A DNA stretch of 64,000 nucleotides from Elgaria multicarinata webbii (GCF_023053635.1 NC_086175.1:126374240-126438239); one strand, 5' to 3'. Counted from the first letter of the stretch, positions 36,418 through 47,855 are shown. Translations and numbers: made by a program. Notes: generated by a model not told the origin, from the sequence alone.

Positions 36418-37360
36418 GCAGTGGTGGTCTGGATGAAGGCCAATAACTGGAAGCTGAATCCTGATAAGACAGAGGCACTTTGGGTAAGTGGTTTCTGGGT
36501 TTGGGAATTAGGGAGTGTTTTGGATAGGATTGTATTCCCCATGAAATTCCACAATTTAGCTTCTGCGGCACAGAGTGCCTTGTACCAATTTTGTCTGGTA
36601 CGTCAACTGCACCTGTCCTGGACAGGGATAGCTTAACTACTGTAATCCATGCACTGGTAGCCTCTAGAATGGACTACTGTAATGTTCTCTATGTGGGGCT
36701 GCCCTTGAGGCTAGTTTGGAAGGTGCAGTTAGTGCAGAATGCTGCAGCAAGGCTGTTGAATGAACTGCTTTGCCGTGCATGCAAAGCACCTGTGCTGAAA
36801 AAGCTACACTGGCTGCCACTTTGCTACCAAGCCAAATTCTAGGTATTATATTGACGCATAAAGCCCTAAACAACATAGGACCAGGTTCCCTGAACGTTTG
36901 TGTCCCCCTCCCACTGTAATCTTCAGGTGAGGCCTTGCTGTGAGTGCCACACCTTGCAGAGTCCGTCTGGCAGTACCATGGCAATGGTTCTTCTCTGTGG
37001 TGACACCCTCCCCCTGGAATGGTACCCCCTCCCCTGTGATACGTCAGGCACCGACTTATCATTTATTTATTTATTTATTTATTTATTACATTTCTATACC
37101 GCCCAATAGCCGGAGCTCTCTGGGCGGTTCACAAAAATTAAAACCATTCACCATAATATAAAATACAATATAAAAGCTCATGTGCTTATCATGTGCTTCC
37201 AATGATTACTAAAAACTTGTTTGCTCTGGCTTTTCCCGAACATCAACTTAACTAAATGCTGTTATGCTTTATAATGTTGTGTTGTTTTGTAATATGTTGT
37301 GAACAGCTTCTGGCTTTTTAAAATGAGAAGTGGTATATAAATAATCTTAAATAAACAAAT
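36418..37360 (+). mobile_element. Degraded L3/CR1-clade LINE, split by a later tail insertion
   Basis: Pieces WMKANNWKLNPDKTEALW, TTVIHALVASRMDYCNVLYV and GLPLRLVWKVQLVQNAAARL match the C-terminal half of the L3-type ORF2. Its own 3' end (TGTGAACAGCTTCTGGCTTT, AAGTGGTATATAAATAATC) continues at about 37190-37360, after the inverted LINE tail at 37058-37178. Several frame breaks; old. Confidence 0.75.
37058..37178 (-). mobile_element. L3/CR1-clade LINE 3' tail nested in an older L3 copy
   Basis: A (TTTA)n tract followed by ACATTTCTATACCGCCCAAT and AGCCGGAGCTCTCTGGGCGG, then A/T-rich 3' UTR in reverse orientation. It is less diverged than the surrounding element, so it was inserted later. Confidence 0.85.
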
Positions 37361-37899
37361 CTTGTGGTGCGGGGAGGGGCCCTGCTACAAGGCAACTTGC
37401 ATAAATTTCCATTTTGGCTTGAAACTGTGCTCAGATATAGTGCCTTGTACTATGCTTGCATGCATGTAAAGGTTTTCAAACATAACTTTCTATTACATCT
37501 GGTATACTAGCTTCATCCTTTCCTTGAGAACAAAATTTTTGCCACCAGCTATCTCTTGGTAACATCATACAATGAAGATGTGCTTGAAATCAGTTAAGTA
37601 ACTAAAGCTATTGGCAAATAATGTTGCCTGTTTCATTAACAGGATCAGATTGTAGTTAATAACACTGATTTTGTCTCTGCTTACTGCGGGAGTTCTGAAC
37701 GTTTTTGGATCTGTGGACATATTTTGGAAATTTGATGAACTCGCATAGGCAATATCAGAAACTCGGATGTCTGCTTCACTCTTATTGTTGATTGCATATT
37801 ATATCAGGAAAGGAATGAGCATTTCTGTCCAGGAAGTTGTAAGTTTGTCCTTGAGAGAGGAAGTGATGCCTCTTTAAAGGAAACTGTAACTAGGCTATC

Positions 37900-38850
37900 C
37901 TGAAGATGCCAAGCCTGGACCCAGAACATGTGGACAACTATAGGCTGGTTAGCAATAACTCCTTCTCAGGCAAGCTGCTTAAACAGGTGGTTGCCAGCCA
38001 ATTCCAGACGCTCTTGAAAGAAACCGATTATGTAGATCTGTCTCAATCGGGCTTCAGGTCTGGTTTCACTTGTACTTAGATGGCCTTGCTCCTACTTGGA
38101 TGGCCGATTCTAGGAGGTGCTGCTGGAGGATTATTGCTCTCTCCTTGGGTAGTTATGTTATGGAGTTTCACAGGGTTCTAATTTATACCCCATGCTGTTC
38201 AATATGAAATTGCTGAGTGAGGTTTATCTGGACATTTGGACTCTATCTCCTTTTCATCAAATCCAGATGAGGCAGTGGGTGTTCTGAATCAGTGCCTGGG
38301 TGTGGTAATGGACTGGATGAGGGCCAATAACCTGAGACTCAATGCAGAAAAGACAGAGATACTGTTAGTGGGTGGTTCTGCATGGCTAAATGCTATTCAA
38401 TCTCTTATGGAAACAATTGCATTCCGCCTAAAGGTTCAGGTCCATAGTTTGCTCTTGGATCCCTTATTGTCACAGGTCGCCTTGGTGGTGTAGAGCATTT
38501 ACCAATTTCAGATGGTAGCTGGTATATCAGCCTGTCTGGACAGAGATAGCCAAGCTAAACTTACCCATGCTTTGGCACAAGGAGGGGAGAGCCTTCTCAG
38601 TAGTGGCTCCCCTCCCGCCATTATGGAATGCTGTATGTACTGAGGTCTGCCTTGCGCCAACATGGTCATCTTTCTGGCGCTTAGTCAAGACTTCCCTCTG
38701 CTCCCAGGCATTTAACAGCATATGCTAAGATTTTTTTAATGTCCTTCAATTTTTAATGTTCTTATAACATTCTTTTATATGTTTGTATGTAAATGGTTTT
38801 ATATTATGATGTTATATTGTATTTTTATGGTTTTAATCTTTGTAAACTAA
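37900..38850 (+). mobile_element. Degraded L3/CR1-clade LINE (RT domain)
   Basis: Broken frames read DNYRLVSNNSFSGKLLKQVV, QFQTLLKETDYVDLSQSGF, MDWMRANNLRLNAEKTEILL and LKVQVHSLLLDP, corresponding to the RT fingers, palm and C-terminal end. It is more complete at the 5' side than the other copies here but has many breaks and internal deletions. The 3' end lacks the usual (AAAT)n tail. Confidence 0.75.
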
Positions 38851-39529
38851 GGGATGGATCCTTGTGCAAAAGCTCTCTTAACTTCAGTTTATCTCACCTA
38901 GATGTGTCAGTGTAGTTCTGCTGTATTTTATAATCACTTTTAAGGGTGCCTAATGTTTTTGTTTTTGTTGGCATAAGTTTAAAGAGTGATGTTAATAAAT
39001 TCCATAAGATAATTATGCACTGTATGAAGAGTGTGTACTTGTTGCTCCTGAACCTACCACCCATCAATTTCACTGGATATTTAATTTTAGGGTGTTTGGG
39101 AATGTACAGAAATTATTCATGCTGTTCATAATTCTATTAAACCTTTGCGTCTCCTCCCCTCTTTACAGAACAAAAGCTTCAGTAGCTCAGGACTTCCCAT
39201 TCTTACACCATTCTAAAGCTGTGATTTCCTTATTGTGCAGACCTGTTTGGTTTTGTATTTTTCTACGCTGCCTATCTTCACAGAACCACTGCATTTTGCA
39301 GAGGGTTCTGGAGCATATTCCAGAGTGTACACATGGTTCATGTTTGGCCTCACAATTGTTCTGCATCACTTGAAGCTGTGCCCTAGAAAAGTCCGTCCGT
39401 GTCTCCCCCTCTTCCCTGGTTCTCTAGTTCGTAGTATCACAGACCGGGACCCCTGGAGAAATTTCCCCCATTGAATGGAACCTGTTGATATTTGTTGGAA
39501 ATACCAATGAGCATTTCTTTATATTGCAG

Positions 39530-39672
39530 ATTTAATACAGTGCACAAATGAGATGAACGTAAATATCCCACACTTGGCGGACAGCTTGTTTGAAAGGACA
39601 GCAAACAGTAGCTGGGTGGTAGTTTTCAAGTCACTCATCACAACTCACCATCTAATGGTGTATGGAAATGAG
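39530..39672 (+). CDS. PICALM: PICALM exon 2 (residues 44-91)
   Basis: Acceptor TATATTGCAG, donor GTAACT. Completes Tyr-44, then LIQCTNEMNVNIP, LADSLFERT and SSWVVVFKSLITTHHLMVYG. This is the second to fourth helical part of the ANTH domain. 143 nt, ends on a codon boundary. Residue 58 is His (CAC), where the human protein as I recall it has Gln. Confidence 0.97.
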
Positions 39673-40512
39673 GTAACTGAATTATACTGCAGATCACTAA
39701 TACTTTAGAGAATTAGCTTTCCTGCTGTAACCTCAGTCTTGCCCTGCAGTGAAGAGAATCAATGATTTTTAAAACAGGCTGAGAATATGAAGGTTGAAGA
39801 GGAAGGCCTAACTAATGCATGTTCCATGGCAAAACACTGTGAATTGCATAATTATAAGGTTAAGGCTACTTACATGACACAAACAAGCTTGTTAGTTGGT
39901 CTAAAGGCATTGGGGATATTAACCACAAAGTTAACAAACATCTTGGTCACAACTATATTTTTAAGTGTTCCTGTTATTTTTTTTTTATGACTACAGAATT
40001 GAATTATAGAAAAAATAAAGAGAAGCCAGGAAAACAATAGTAGGTTTTACTGATTACAAATTAGAACTACAAGAAGTTTGTATAAAAGTCATGGTCTTAC
40101 AGATATGTCGTGAATAATAAGGCACAGCTATAGTAATTTATATGGCAATTGTCAGTTTACATTCCTGGCCTATACTGTTGTCTGTTGCCACAGAATAAAG
40201 CCATCCCATTCTTGCTACCACAGTTGTCGGTAAAGTGGGTGCCTTCGAAATCTAATAAAAATAAATCACTTGGCAGCTGTCTCCAAAAATAAATAAACCT
40301 TGTTAACATCAATGGCTTGGATCCAAAGAATCTTGCATGCATGGCCAACCAGTTCCACAGAGCATACTGGGATTCCCTTATCTTCCTATTTGAGTTACGC
40401 CTCATATTGCTTCAGAGGCTACTCTAAGATTTCCTCAAGTTAGATGGATGAACATCATCATCATCATCATCCCACCTTTTTCCCAATACTGGGCCTCAAG
40501 GCAGCTTGACAT

Positions 40513-41697
40513 TATTTATTTATTTATTTATTTATTTTATTTATTTATTACATTTTTATACCGCCCAATAGCCGAAGCTCTCTGGGCGGTTCACAAAAAT
40601 TAAAATCATCATAAAACAACCAACAAGTTAAAAATACAAATACAAAATACAATATAAAAAGCACAACCAGGATAAAACCACGCAGCAAAATTGATATAAG
40701 GTTAAAATACAGAGTTAAAACAGTATAATTTAAATTTAAGTTAAAATTAAGTGTTAAAATACTGAGTGAATAAAAAGGTCTTCAGCTGGCGACGAAAGGA
40801 GTACAGTGTAGGCGCCAGGCGGACCTCTCTGGGGAGCTCATTCCACAACCGGGGTGCCACAGCGGAGAAAGCCCTCCTCCTAGTAGCCACCTGCCTCACT
40901 TCCTTTGGCAGGGGCTCACGGAGAAGGGCCCCTGTAGATGATCTTAAGGTCCGGGTAGGTACATATGGGAGGAGGCGTTCCTTCAAATAACCTGGCCCCA
41001 AACCGTTTAGGGCTTTAAATGTCAATACCAGCACTTTGAATCGGGCCCGGACCTGGACTGGCAGCCAATGAAGTTGTAAAAGGACTGGCGTAATGTGATC
41101 TCGCCAGCCAGTCCCTGTTAGTAAACGGGCTGCCCTGTTTTGTACCAGCTGAAGCTTCCGGACCGTTTTCAAAGGCAGCCCCACGTATAACGCATTGCAG
41201 TAATCCAAACGAGAGGTTATCAGAGCATGGATAACTGTAGCTAGGCTATCACTGTCCAGATAAGGGCGCAGTTGGTATATCAGCTTAAGCTGATAAAAGG
41301 TGCTCTTTGCCACTGAGTTCACCTGTGCCTCAAGTGACAGTTCTGGATCGAAGAGCACCCCCAAACTACGGACCCGATCCTTTAGGGAGAGTGCAACCCC
41401 GTCCAGGACAGGGCAAACATCACCTCGCCGGACAAATGAACCACCCGCTAACAGTACCTCCGTCTTGTCTGGATTGAGTCTCAGTTTGTTAGCCCTCATC
41501 CAGTCCATTACCGTGCCCAGGCACTGGTTCAGAACAGTCACTGCCTCACCTGGGTTTGATGAAAAGGAAAGGTAGAGCTGGGTGTCATCCGCATATTGAT
41601 GACACCTCAGTCCACATCTCCGGATAACCTCCCCCAGCGGCTTCATGTATATGTTAAACAGCATAGGGGATAAAATAGAGCCCTGCGGACATTAAAA
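40513..41697 (-). mobile_element. Young L3/CR1-clade LINE, 5'-truncated, antisense to PICALM
   Basis: The reverse strand has an uninterrupted 305-codon frame (41664 to 40747). It starts within the RT (MLFNIYMKPLGEVI, CHQYADDTQLYL with the catalytic YADD box) and continues through MDWMRANKLRLNPDKTEVLL and [16 protein letters not shown] to the natural C-terminus (RRQLKTFLFTQYFNT). The residues upstream of the Met (GS.LSP) are also readable to about 41697, where the copy is 5'-truncated. The 3' UTR, GTGAACCGCCCAGAGAGCTT and an AAATAAAT tail (in reverse at 40513-40555) are intact. Lack of stops makes it the youngest LINE in the window. It cannot move alone, since ORF1, the endonuclease and most of the RT are absent. 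Confidence 0.93.
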
Positions 41698-42082
41698 CAT
41701 ATACAATTAAAACATATAAATAGAAATATACAAAAGTTAAAAAGGTAATTAAACATGCTACAGTATTAAAACACTTAAAGCAATTAAAATGCAAATAATT
41801 TTAAAAAGCCCAATGCATAAACAGCGGTCCAGACTATTCTCCAAAAGCCTGCCAGAACAAGAAAGTTTATCCCTGCCTCTGGAAGCATAGCAAGAGGGAG
41901 CCAGTCCAGCTTCTCTGAGAAGGGAGCTCCAGAGCCCTGGAAGGCCCTCTCCCACGTTCCCACCAGGCGTGCCTGTGATGGTGGTGGGACAGAGAGAAGG
42001 GGCTCCCCTGAAGATCTCAGAGCATGGGCATGTCCATAAGGGAGAATACGGCCTTTCTGATAATCTGGTCCCAAGCCGATGG
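41698..42082 (-). mobile_element. Second LINE 3' region (CR1 clade), abutting the young L3 copy
   Basis: Reverse-strand pieces GPDYQKGRILPYGHAHALRS and KLDWLPLA are the C-terminal end of a CR1-clade ORF2, with frame breaks, followed by an A/T-rich 3' UTR. It is older than its neighbour and belongs to a different subfamily. Confidence 0.65.
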
Positions 42083-43526
42083 ATGAACATACAGAGTCAG
42101 ACTAGTTGTCTGTCTAGCCCAGGGTTGCCTACTCTGACTGGCAGGAACTCTTTGATGTTTAAGCCAAACAGGCAAAATGTCTGTTTGTCTTCCTCCAGCC
42201 CTGAGTTTGACTCAGTTTCTATATGGAGGAAATCATTTAGGTGACATACGCTCTGTAACCTGTCTTTTTAATACTAAAGCATAAATTCAATGCTTCAGAC
42301 TTTACTGTATTTGTTCAGTTGTGCATGGGTGTGGCCATAACTTGGGAGATGGCAGGGGATAAACTTCTGGGAACAGAAAGAATGTCTTTTCATTTTATTG
42401 GTCTAATGATGCATGTATTAACTGTTGCCACAAAACCATAACCTTTCCTGTCGGAGGGGAGGGACAATGGGGTGTATTTGCAGAACAATAGTGCCACATC
42501 ACCATGTGAAATATATCCAGGATCTTAGTCTTAAAACTGTTCCTTACCTCATGCTATGCTATTACAAAGGTTTTATTTATACTGTACACTTCACATCTTT
42601 GGCATTGATGAGGGCTTGATCAGTGAAGGAAAAGGAAGTTGTGGGCTGCCCAAGGCTGAGAAATGAATGGGACTGATGTGAGTCATCTGAAATGTGCTTC
42701 ATATACCACATGGTTAAATTGTTGACAGTTTGGCTTGCCTTTAATGCATGCAATCCTGTTCACTCTTCTGAGTGGATCGGTGTTGTAATGATCAAGTCTC
42801 ATAGTTCAAATGGGATTCTCATCCACTCTGGGAAGATTTGCAAATGAAATAATTTTTATTGGACTATCTGAGTTAAGGTAACAAAGTATTCTTGACTAGT
42901 ATTCTTGGCTAAAGAGCTGTTTGCTGGCCCACTGACATGGGAGGTTTGATTTTAAAAAGCTGTTGTCTGAAAGTAGCTGTGGATTTTCTTGTGTTTCAGC
43001 TCAGCGTGGCAACTGCTCTCAAATTATCCAAACCAAATAACCAAAAATACCCCCCACCTTTATTTATGTAATCCATTCACTCTCCGATATATCATGAACG
43101 AATTTATGTATTACTGGACAACTTTAGGATTTAATGTTCAAAAACTTATTAAAATAGGTTTTGATTCTTCCAGAGATTACTCAGGAGAAAACCTAGTAAA
43201 CACTCTAGCTTGGCTGCTTCATTGTACTGCACACAAACACACCACGTCTTTCCAAATCACGCAGTGTAAGGGGAAAGGTTCTGCAAGTAAATAGGTTGGC
43301 TGCATTGACTCGGTTGAAAATCACACCAAGCCATCGTTTGCGTTGACCATAGCTTAGAACCCAAGCTATGCTTTGAGCATAGATATGTTTAAAACACCCT
43401 GCTGGTTTAAAGCTGGTAGTTGGCTTTCATTTTCTGTTCTCAGCTACATAACTTGACACATCTCTGGAGAGATGCCTGGTAACTATAATTTAGACATCAT
43501 TTCAAACCATCATCATCATCATAATT

Positions 43527-43760
43527 TATTTCTTACCCACCTCTCCGTTTGGATCGAGGCGGGGAGCAACAATAAGTATAAATACATAAAACTGAATTAA
43601 AAACATAGTATACATTATTGTGTGTGTGTTCAGTCGCTTCCAACGCTTCGTGACTTCATGGACCAGCCCACGCCAGAGCTTTCTGTCGTCCGTCGCCACC
43701 CCAGCTCCTCCATTATTAAAACATCCTAAAAACATCCTAAAATTCTAATTGATTTCTAAG
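43527..43760 (-). mobile_element. CR1-clade LINE 3' tail interrupted by BovB
   Basis: AATTTATTTCTTACCCACCT and CTCCGTTTGGATCGAGGCGG are the reverse complement of the tail at 52078-52115 (CCGCCTCGATCCAAAGGGAG). The A/T-rich part resumes after the insertion at 43718. Confidence 0.7.
43620..43710 (-). mobile_element. BovB (RTE) LINE 3' fragment
   Basis: On the reverse strand the 91-bp piece contains TCCATGAAGTCACGAAGCGT followed by TGGAAGCGACTGAAC and a short (AC)n. This matches the BovB 3' end as I recall it (GGGTCGCAAAGAGTCGGACA followed by CGACTGAGCGACTGAAC). CATTATT flanks it on both sides (43613-43619 and 43711-43717), indicating a separate, strongly 5'-truncated insertion. Confidence 0.75.
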
Positions 43761-44141
43761 CTTCCTGAACTAGGACTTGGGACCATGTCTCGATGTGAAA
43801 TACTTCTAGTTGCTTTTCCATAGCTCAAGGTGGCCTATAGTAATTATTGAAATAAGTAAAATGCATTAAAAGCAAGCAAGGGACAAGAATCCAGGAAACA
43901 GTCCCAACAAACCAGTCAAACAAAAAGCAAAGTGAAATGAATGTTGCTTACAGTCCCTTCTAAAAGCCACTGAGGAACAGGAAGTGTTCAACTGCAGGGA
44001 AAATCATTTCACAGCATTGGAGCAACTGATGTGGTTAAAACTATGCCTTTAAAACAGTTTTTATTTCATACAGAGTAAATATATGAAGATGATTAAAGGT
44101 GATATGTGGGGTAATACGTAGCAGAGTACTGCACTATGGAG

Positions 44142-44740
44142 TAGGGATGTGCTCCGCTTCTAATCGGACCGGAGAAGCAGGAGCGGAGCGAGGGGCTTCG
44201 CCTGCCTTTAAGGCGGAGGCGAAGAGGATTGGGGGGCCGGCGGAGCGTGGCGGAGAGGATCGAGGTGAAGGCGGATCCTTTGCCTCGATCCGGAGCTCCG
44301 CCAGAAAGGTAAGTGGGGTTTATCGGGCCCTGCCGCTGTCGCTGTCGCCCATGCGGCGACAGCGACAGGGCCTGGTAACCCCCCCCCCGCCCTCCTCTCC
44401 CTTACCTGCCTCCATCCGCGGTCCGTCAGCGTCTTCAATTGAGCCCGTGGTTTCAGCAGGAAGTCTGGGCCGCTTGCGGCCCAGACTTCCTGGTGGAACC
44501 GCGGGCTCAATTGAAGACGGCGACGGACTATGGACGGAGGCAGGTAAGGTCCCCCTCTCCCTTGGTCTCTTACCGGGCTCTGCCGCCGTCGCCGCATGGG
44601 CGGCGATGGCGGCAGGGCCGGGTAACCCCCCCTATGGGAGCGGAGTGGGCACAGGCGGAGTGGGGGCGGGGCGGAGCGGCCCGATCTGAAAATGGCGGAT
44701 CTGAAAGTGAAGCGGAGTGGGGGGTACGTGCACACCCCTA
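44142..44740. mobile_element. GC-rich non-autonomous hAT element, TAGGGATGTGC ends
   Basis: 599 bp bounded by TAGGGATGTGC and GCACACCCCTA, with the exact 8-mer CTATGGAG on both sides (44134-44141 and 44741-44748). Subterminal TCCGCTTC and GAAGCGGA are also inverted. The interior is very GC- and CpG-rich and contains strong hairpins, for example GCCGCTGTCGCTGTCGCC with GGCGACAGCGACAGG near 44331-44369, and GGTTTCAGCAGGAAGTCTGG with its partner to about 44500. Open frames of up to 220 codons are by-products of GC content; I see no transposase. It ends 221 bp before exon 3 and could add a methylated or structured block to the intron. Confidence 0.85.
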
Positions 44741-44961
44741 CTATGGAGGTGTTTTTAGTTCCACTATCTTTTCTAAGGTTTTTTAAAAACAGCTGCTCGT
44801 GAACAGCCCTAAATGGAGGAATTTGTATCCTCTGTAGAATGGTACGCCTGGTTATACGAGGAATGCTCACCTAAGTCATTTATCTCCTGCCTTGATGAGA
44901 AATGTGCTCATTGTATTATTACAACTCATGCCAAATAATTTGGTTATTTTATTCCTTTCAG

Positions 44962-45037
44962 CGTTTTATCCAGTATCTGGCTTCCAGAAACACGTTGTTT
45001 AACTTGAGCAATTTTTTGGACAAAAGCGGATTGCAAG
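44962..45037 (+). CDS. PICALM: PICALM exon 3 (residues 92-116)
   Basis: Acceptor CCTTTCAG, donor GTAAAC. Encodes RFIQYLASRNTLFNLSN then FLDKSGLQ, a core part of the ANTH fold. 76 nt, ending after one base of the Gly-117 codon. Confidence 0.97.
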
Positions 45038-45629
45038 GTAAACAAACTTGGTTTGATTTAGGCAACTCATATCATCCTAGAAGATGTTTTATAGCAAGAA
45101 CATTCTTTTAGAGCTAACTTACCATTCCAAGGTGTGTAATTCTTCAGTAAGACTCCCTGCATGTTAAACAATATTTGAACTTCTTTATATGGCATCCTAG
45201 AGAATAGGCTACATTTTGAGTAGTAAAATTCATTTATCTTCCCCCCAGAATGTAATGGAGTTAACATTAATAAGAATTTATAGATACTGTTTTAGTATAT
45301 GTTAAAGCCAACTAAGCTAGATTTATGAAAACTGATCCCTGCTAGTTTGGGTTTCTTTCCACAATTGCGGGGATAGAGTAAATGTGAAGTTCTAATTTGG
45401 ACAAGGGAATTGGGGGAGAATTAGAAACTCAAGGAACAGTGTATCTGAAACCCCTCAGATGTTTTTGCTTTTAATTGTCTCAATTGATTCTCAATATAAT
45501 TCAGAGATTTTATACTTATCTAAAGTAACCAATTGATGATGCTTTGAATTGAATCATGTATCTTTTTTGTGTTTATTAAACTTGCTTATGAAACAGGGAG
45601 TTCACCTGTGTTATCTTTCCCTTCTTTAG
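45038..45629 (+). other. PICALM: PICALM intron 3 (592 bp)
   Basis: GTAAAC to CTTCTTTAG. No repeat recognised. Confidence 0.85.
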
Positions 45630-45732
45630 GGTATGATATGTCCACATTTATCAGGCGGTATAGCAGGTATTTGAATGAAAAAGCAGTTTCTTACAGACAA
45701 GTCGCCTTTGACTTCACAAAAGTAAAAAGAGG
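45630..45732 (+). CDS. PICALM: PICALM exon 4 (residues 117-150)
   Basis: Acceptor CTTCTTTAG, donor GTAAGC. Encodes [18 protein letters not shown] then [15 protein letters not shown]. 103 nt, ending after two bases of the Gly-151 codon. The basic KVKRG segment closes the part of the ANTH domain called ENTH-like in databases. Confidence 0.97.
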
Positions 45733-47722
45733 GTAAGCATCATTTAAAGATCTAGCTTGTTCTGTTTCAAGTACTCAGGGGTTTCAAGTTATGAAAATGC
45801 AACTCGAAGCAAATAATTGACCAGCAGATAGGATTGCAGCCTGATTATCTGTGTACCCAAGAGAGGACTTGTCCTGAAAGGCACTAGAACCACTTTAAAT
45901 AACTACTGTACTTTGTGTTCTGCTACGTAATGATTTGGTTCCCAGGCAGTTTTTTTTTTCTTAAGAGAGGTGTGCGTGCATGCTTTCTTTTGGGAAAGGA
46001 AAAACCTTGCAAGTTCACTAGATTGATGTAGTGCTGATCCAGATATCTGTCATGATCGTTCTAGAATTATGAAGCTTCAGCAAAAACAAGTTTCATCAAA
46101 ATATGCGTATGCCTTGGTCACTTGAAGGCTGGCAACAAGGTTTTTTAAACTGATGAGGGTTGAAGAAGGAGGGCCATCCTTGAAAACATATTAACATATA
46201 AATTTCTTAAAACCAAAATTGACTTCAAATCCATGTGTGTGTTTCATTCGTTTTTAAATATTTATGCCTGTGGTGGACTGGGATAAGAGCGGAGGCAAAT
46301 GTTTTAAAGATTGCTATTTCATTCAAATGCCAGTCTTTAAAATATTTGCATTTCTATGGAAGTTCAGCCCCTCTTTTCCTTGCCCCCATGCTATGTTGTG
46401 GGGGTGTCCAATGCAGCACCCATGAGGCACCCACTATGTTACTTGCCCCCTATACAAGTGAATGGAGCTATTCCTCTATTCACTTGTATTCAGGAGTGGG
46501 GGAGTCCTCCTTGCTGAAAAATAGCTGAGTGGGGGTGAAGTCCACTTCCCACTAAGGATCCTTGGGATAACAGAGAGGGGTGGGGGGGGAGAGAGAGAGA
46601 AAGAGGAAGCAAAGAGAGAGGTGAACCAGACGGAAGGAAGAGAATAGGAACCAGAGAGAGAAAAAGAGACGTGTGGGCCCTGTTTAACATTATGAAGGCA
46701 GGGTTCATGTTAAAAGTATTTGATGGTGAGAGATTTCTCATATACATCTCCATAGTTGAGATGATCTCCCTGTGACTTGCTTTAGATATAATACATCTTT
46801 TACTGGAAAGGTTTTGTTAGGTCTCTCTAAGTTGAGTGTTCATGGACCGCCCAGAGAGCTTCGGCTATTGGGCGGTATAAAAATGTAATAAATAAATAAA
46901 TAAATAAATAAAGGAAGCACAAAGTTGACAGCATTAACATGAAAGTGTCAGAAAATTCTTCTGCTTTTCTGTATTTTGTAAAATGTTTAAGCAGTCGCAT
47001 TGTACCTTTAAACCTCACCAAAACTCTTAGGAACTTGGATAAACATATTAGGATTTTCTTGAGTTACTAATGCTTTTGTAAGTGTTTCCCTTCACAGTTA
47101 CTTTCCTCAGAAGTAGGTTAATTTTCAAAGGTAGTTCTGTAAGCAAAGGTGGTTCTGTAAGCCTTGTCAAGCACTGCAGAAACATAGTTTTTTAATAGTT
47201 AATTAATTCCTTATTTTACATCCTGCAGTTTTAATAGAAGGTATTTCCAGTCCTAATCAAGGTGTTGGTTCCCTCCCATTTTTTGTTTTGCTATTGCTGT
47301 CCTTCGGGCACTTGAAAATAGGCTAAGATTCATTGTAGCTTCCAGCTGACATGATTGTAGTAGTGTTTGCACCTTGATTCATTCCTCCCCCCCTTTCTCG
47401 CTGTTTGCTCATGAGCAGTGTGATGGGTGGATAAGGATAATGGGAAACATGTTTGTGTCTCCATGTATTTCTATCCAGCCCTCCCCATTGTATTGAGGCA
47501 AGTGACTTTTTTTTGAGTAACTTTCATTAGGCAATGAGGGAGGACTGAAGACAGACCTCCTGTTCTCTCTAGTGGCCTGGTACACGTGCACTCACAAGGG
47601 GAGGGAGGGGGGGAACAGGACTCTACTGATCTGTGTAAGAATCTGTGGGGGCACTGTGTTCCTAGGGCAAGTGGATCATGCCAAAAATTGCTATTTTAAA
47701 AAAAAATTCCCTTTTCTCTTAG
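45733..47722 (+). other. PICALM: PICALM intron 4 (2.0 kb)
   Basis: GTAAGC to TTCTCTTAG. Holds a purine-rich GA tract (about 46571-46620) and an L3 tail (46838-46912). Nothing else recognised. Confidence 0.8.
46838..46912 (+). mobile_element. L3/CR1-clade LINE 3' tail
   Basis: GGACCGCCCAGAGAGCTTCG, GCTATTGGGCGGTATAAAAA and TGTAATAAATA followed by (AAAT)n. Nearly identical to the other young tails. Confidence 0.85.
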
Positions 47723-47816
47723 AGCTGATGGATTCATGAGGACAATGAATACAGAGAAACTCTTAAAAACTGTACCAATTATACAAAATCAGATGGACGC
47801 ACTTCTTGATTTCAAT
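47723..47816 (+). CDS. PICALM: PICALM exon 5 (residues 151-182)
   Basis: Acceptor TTCTCTTAG, donor GTAAGT. Completes Gly-151, then [15 protein letters not shown] and [16 protein letters not shown]. 94 nt, ends on a codon boundary. Residue 155 is Phe (TTC), where human CALM as I recall it has Val. Confidence 0.97.
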
Positions 47817-47855
47817 GTAAGTTGTTTGGTTCCTGAATGGATCAAGGCTATAGAG

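Larger units (their letters stand above)
8217..39529 (+). other. PICALM: PICALM intron 1 (31.3 kb)
   Basis: Long first intron, starting GTGAGT and ending TATATTGCAG. It is filled with the mobile elements listed separately. Between them I see no other coding exon, RNA gene or named repeat in the larger blocks 8217-9736, 9960-13640, 13790-15040, 17530-18540, 19080-21090, 24570-26590, 26680-28520, 29400-30990, 31930-32690, 32770-33840, 33960-35830 and 38860-39529. Several dispersed short amniote-type repeat scraps (for example the TCCAATGTTAATC block near 30690-30765) are too degraded to name. Enhancers may exist but cannot be shown from sequence alone. Confidence 0.85.
39673..44961 (+). other. 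PICALM: PICALM intron 2 (5.3 kb)
   Basis: GTAACT to CCTTTCAG. Contains a (CAT)n tract at 40453-40470, two abutting antisense LINE pieces (40513-42082), a LINE tail with a BovB insertion (43527-43760) and a GC-rich hAT element (44142-44740). I recognise nothing in 39673-40450, 42083-43520 or 43761-44141. Confidence 0.8.

Noticed and set aside
40766-41575. + strand open frames opposite the young LINE
   Set aside because: Antisense shadows of the L3-type ORF2.
44099-44870. Open frames of 196, 220 and 115 codons near exon 3
   Set aside because: They lie inside the GC-rich hAT element and have no transposase motifs.
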